Position numbers and translations under genes: made by a program. Under the pieces are notes generated by a model. The model saw nothing but the letters and a program-made list of their open reading frames with translations. It was not told the DNA's origin and made no database searches. Shown here one piece after another: positions 62,179-64,000 of a DNA stretch of 64,000 nt; position 1 is the first letter of the stretch, and every line of letters starts with the position of its first letter. This DNA is from Bacillota bacterium (lineage in GTDB: Bacteria; Bacillota; Clostridia; Lachnospirales; Lachnospiraceae): assembly GCA_023663285.1 (NCBI GenBank), contig JAMPHT010000005.1:1-64000 (forward strand). The letters run 5' to 3'.

Positions 62179-62889
62179 ATGCAATGTCAACTGGAACTGA
62201 TCGATATCACGAAATCTTATAAGGGGAAGCTGGCGCTGGATCACTTTTCCTATGGGTTTGACGCCGGGATCTACGGGCTTTTAGGGCCTAACGGCGCGGG
62301 AAAATCCACGTTGATGAACATCATCACCCAGAACTTGAAAAGTGATGAGGGCAGGATACTGTTGAACGGGGTGGAGGCGCAGAAGCTGAAGCAGCGCTAC
62401 ATCGCCCATATCGGATATATGCCCCAGCAGCAATCGCTGTACGAGAATCTGACGCTGATGCGCTTTTTATATTATATCGCCGCCCTAAAGGGGATGAAGA
62501 AAAAGGAAGCGGGGGAGCAGATCGAGAGCCTGTTAAGGGACGTAGGGCTGTGGGAGGAGCGAAGCAGATATATGGGCGGCTTTTCAGGCGGGATGAAGCA
62601 GCGTGCGCTGGTGGCGCAGGCGCTTTTGGGGAATCCTGACATCATCATTTTAGACGAGCCCACCGCCGGCCTGGACCCCATCCAGAGGATGGGGATGCGG
62701 GAGATGATAGGGAAGCTTGCCAGGGACAGGATCGTGATCATTTCCACCCATGTGATCGCGGATATTGAAGCCATCGCCAAGGAGATATTGATGCTTCGGA
62801 AGGGAAAGCTTTTAAAAAAGCTGTCGCCGGAAACAGACAGGCTGAACGGAGAAAGCCTGGAGGATATGTATATCAGGCTGTTTGGATGA
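62179..62889 (+). CDS. ABC transporter ATP-binding protein
   Basis: A 236-residue ATPase from ATG 62179 with GGAGGAGG 8 bases upstream (the frame opens at 62116). Walker A GPNGAGKST, Q-loop MPQQQSLYENLTLM, signature FSGGMKQR, Walker B IIILDEPTAGLDP, H-loop STHVIADI. Export-type nodulation/bacitracin-like subfamily. The partner permease starts 10 bases after it. Confidence 0.93.
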   Translation: MQCQLELIDITKSYKGKLALDHFSYGFDAGIYGLLGPNGAGKSTLMNIITQNLKSDEGRILLNGVEAQKLKQRYIAHIGYMPQQQSLYENLTLMRFLYYIAALKGMKKKEAGEQIESLLRDVGLWEERSRYMGGFSGGMKQRALVAQALLGNPDIIILDEPTAGLDPIQRMGMREMIGKLARDRIVIISTHVIADIEAIAKEILMLRKGKLLKKLSPETDRLNGESLEDMYIRLFG

Positions 62890-62898
62890 GGGAGAAGG

Positions 62899-64000
62899 AT
62901 GCTGAAAAACGAGTGGATCAAATTATTTCGGAACCGGGTGTTTCTCATCTTTTTTGCAGGAATATTCGTGTTCTACGGTTTTTATCTCTACTGGTCGCTG
63001 GTGGTCTATCAGAGATCCGGGATCGTGAAAAAGGCTCCGGCCTCTTATTATCAGGAGCTTACGAAGGAGCTGGACGCCCTTTCCCTTACGGATGAGGAAA
63101 AGCTGGCGCTGCTTACGGAGCGGCTGGCGCAGCTGGATGAGCTGGCGGGGACGATGATGATGTCCGGTCAGTTTGACCTGACCCGGCTTGCCTATGAGGA
63201 AGTGCGGGAGGAAATAAACCGGGGGCTGCATTATCAGGAGATCCGCGCCGCCGTGGCAAACAGCGCGGATAAGCAGCTCAAGCGTCTGGACAGGGGAAAC
63301 TATGGAAGGCTTAAACGCCGATATCTGGAGAGCAGCCTGGAAAAGACGAAGGAGGTATACGGGTATCTTACGGATGTAACAACCGTATCCGCCCATGCCA
63401 GAGGGATGGAGGCGCTGGCGGATAATCCGGTGGCGGACATCTGCTGTCTGTTTATCGTCCTGCTGGCGGTATTTGAGCTGGTGACGGTGGAGCGGCAGAA
63501 TGAAAGGATCATTTTGTCCAAGAGCACGGTGCGGGGAAGAACGGTACACGCTTTCGTAAAGGCGGCGGTCCTGGGGGGCTTATGTGTGCTTGTGACGGTG
63601 CTCCTGCTGCTGGAGGGGCTTCTTGTCATCGGGAAAATATATCCCATTCCGTCCCTCTCGGTTCCGGTACAGTCAGTGTATCCTTACTGCGCCCTGAAGA
63701 TCAGCATTGGAGGATTTTTATGTCTGTACACGCTGTTAAAGATTCTGTTTTATTTTCTGTGTACGGCTTTTGCCTACGCTGTCTGCTGCTGTCTGCGACA
63801 GGTCATTCCCATTCTTGTTGCGATCCTCGGAGTGGGAGCGGCTTGCGTTATGATATATCTGGGGATCGGGGAGACGTCCTATCTTGCGCCGCTGCGGGAT
63901 GTGAGTCCGGTGGCCCTGGGACAGGCGGGAGAGCTGCTGGAGCGCTATCGGTGTGTGAATCTGTTCGGGCTTGCCGTAAATCGAATCGGGTTCGCCGCAG
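62899..64000 (+). CDS. ABC transporter permease, 3' end beyond window
   Basis: Open from ATG 62899 to the window end, 367 codons, no stop. N-terminal MLKNEWIKLFRNRVFLIFFAG is the usual cytoplasmic elbow and first helix of ABC-2 type exporters, followed by an extracellular charged coil (LDALSLTDEEKLALLTERLA), and later helices (CCLFIVLLAVFELV, LGGLCVLVTVLLLLEGLLV, YTLLKILFYFLCTAFAYAVC). GGGAG is 5 bases upstream. It pairs with the preceding ATPase. Confidence 0.85.
   Translation, partial: MLKNEWIKLFRNRVFLIFFAGIFVFYGFYLYWSLVVYQRSGIVKKAPASYYQELTKELDALSLTDEEKLALLTERLAQLDELAGTMMMSGQFDLTRLAYEEVREEINRGLHYQEIRAAVANSADKQLKRLDRGNYGRLKRRYLESSLEKTKEVYGYLTDVTTVSAHARGMEALADNPVADICCLFIVLLAVFELVTVERQNERIILSKSTVRGRTVHAFVKAAVLGGLCVLVTVLLLLEGLLVIGKIYPIPSLSVPVQSVYPYCALKISIGGFLCLYTLLKILFYFLCTAFAYAVCCCLRQVIPILVAILGVGAACVMIYLGIGETSYLAPLRDVSPVALGQAGELLERYRCVNLFGLAVNRIGFAA

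Overview
The window looks like a chromosome segment of a motile, spore-forming, low-to-moderate GC Gram-positive anaerobe, most likely a Lachnospiraceae (Clostridium cluster XIVa) relative. Reasons: flagellin next to csrA, sporulation-type genes (ytfJ/GerW, ylbJ), the rpmB / Asp23-like / DhaL-DegV kinase / recG / rsmD / coaD gene order of Firmicutes, strong AGGAGG-type ribosome sites, and AAA-ATPase/PD-(D/E)XK genes typical of gut Clostridia. This assignment is inference; no rRNA or tRNA gene is visible.

Layout. 1-4.5 kb: an AAA-ATPase/nuclease-like gene, a 5'-truncated Uma2 remnant, a small divergent flagellin, small membrane proteins and a lipoprotein. 4.7-15.9 kb: methionine synthase and branched-chain amino acid genes (ilvB, two different ilvN-type regulatory subunits, ilvC), interrupted by a substrate-binding-like lipoprotein and an AT-rich island with a PIN toxin-antitoxin pair and a NERD protein. 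16-21.1 kb: a DUF4143 ATPase, then a tyrosine recombinase flanked by 34-bp inverted repeats, csrA and a 733-residue flagellin. 21.3-26.7 kb: DedA protein, glycosyltransferase, an unusual structured intergenic repeat region, and a two-component system. 26.8-35.3 kb: leuC, leuD, MATE transporter, ruvAB, zapA, a U32 peptidase and a Nudix protein. 35.3-39.5 kb: a degenerate HD-GYP protein, a DUF2953/ytfJ operon, a J-domain-like coiled-coil protein and rpmB. 39.7-53.6 kb: Asp23-like protein, DhaL/DegV kinase, recG, a second AAA-ATPase/nuclease-like gene, DegV, Nudix, a type II topoisomerase pair, rsmD, coaD and a coiled-coil protein. 53.7-64 kb: cell-wall amidase, ylbJ, an RsuA pseudouridine synthase fused to a HAD phosphatase, an SDR, RluA-type synthase, recU, a lipoprotein, and an ABC exporter cut by the window end.

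The most interesting element is 17.3-18.9 kb. Inverted 34-bp sites with recombinase-like dyads bracket the recombinase gene. A sigma-28-type promoter match lies just inside the left site and now points away from csrA and flagellin. Inverting the segment would aim it at them. The flagellin leader has a GGA-in-loop hairpin plus an AAGGAG ribosome site, the form of a CsrA target, and csrA lies directly upstream. I infer a phase-variable flagellin switch combining DNA inversion with CsrA translational control. A second theme is a family of structured intergenic repeats (around 9.05, 23.1, 39.2, 41.8 and 47.4 kb, with fragments at 3.46 and 7.34 kb) whose hairpin arms vary together.
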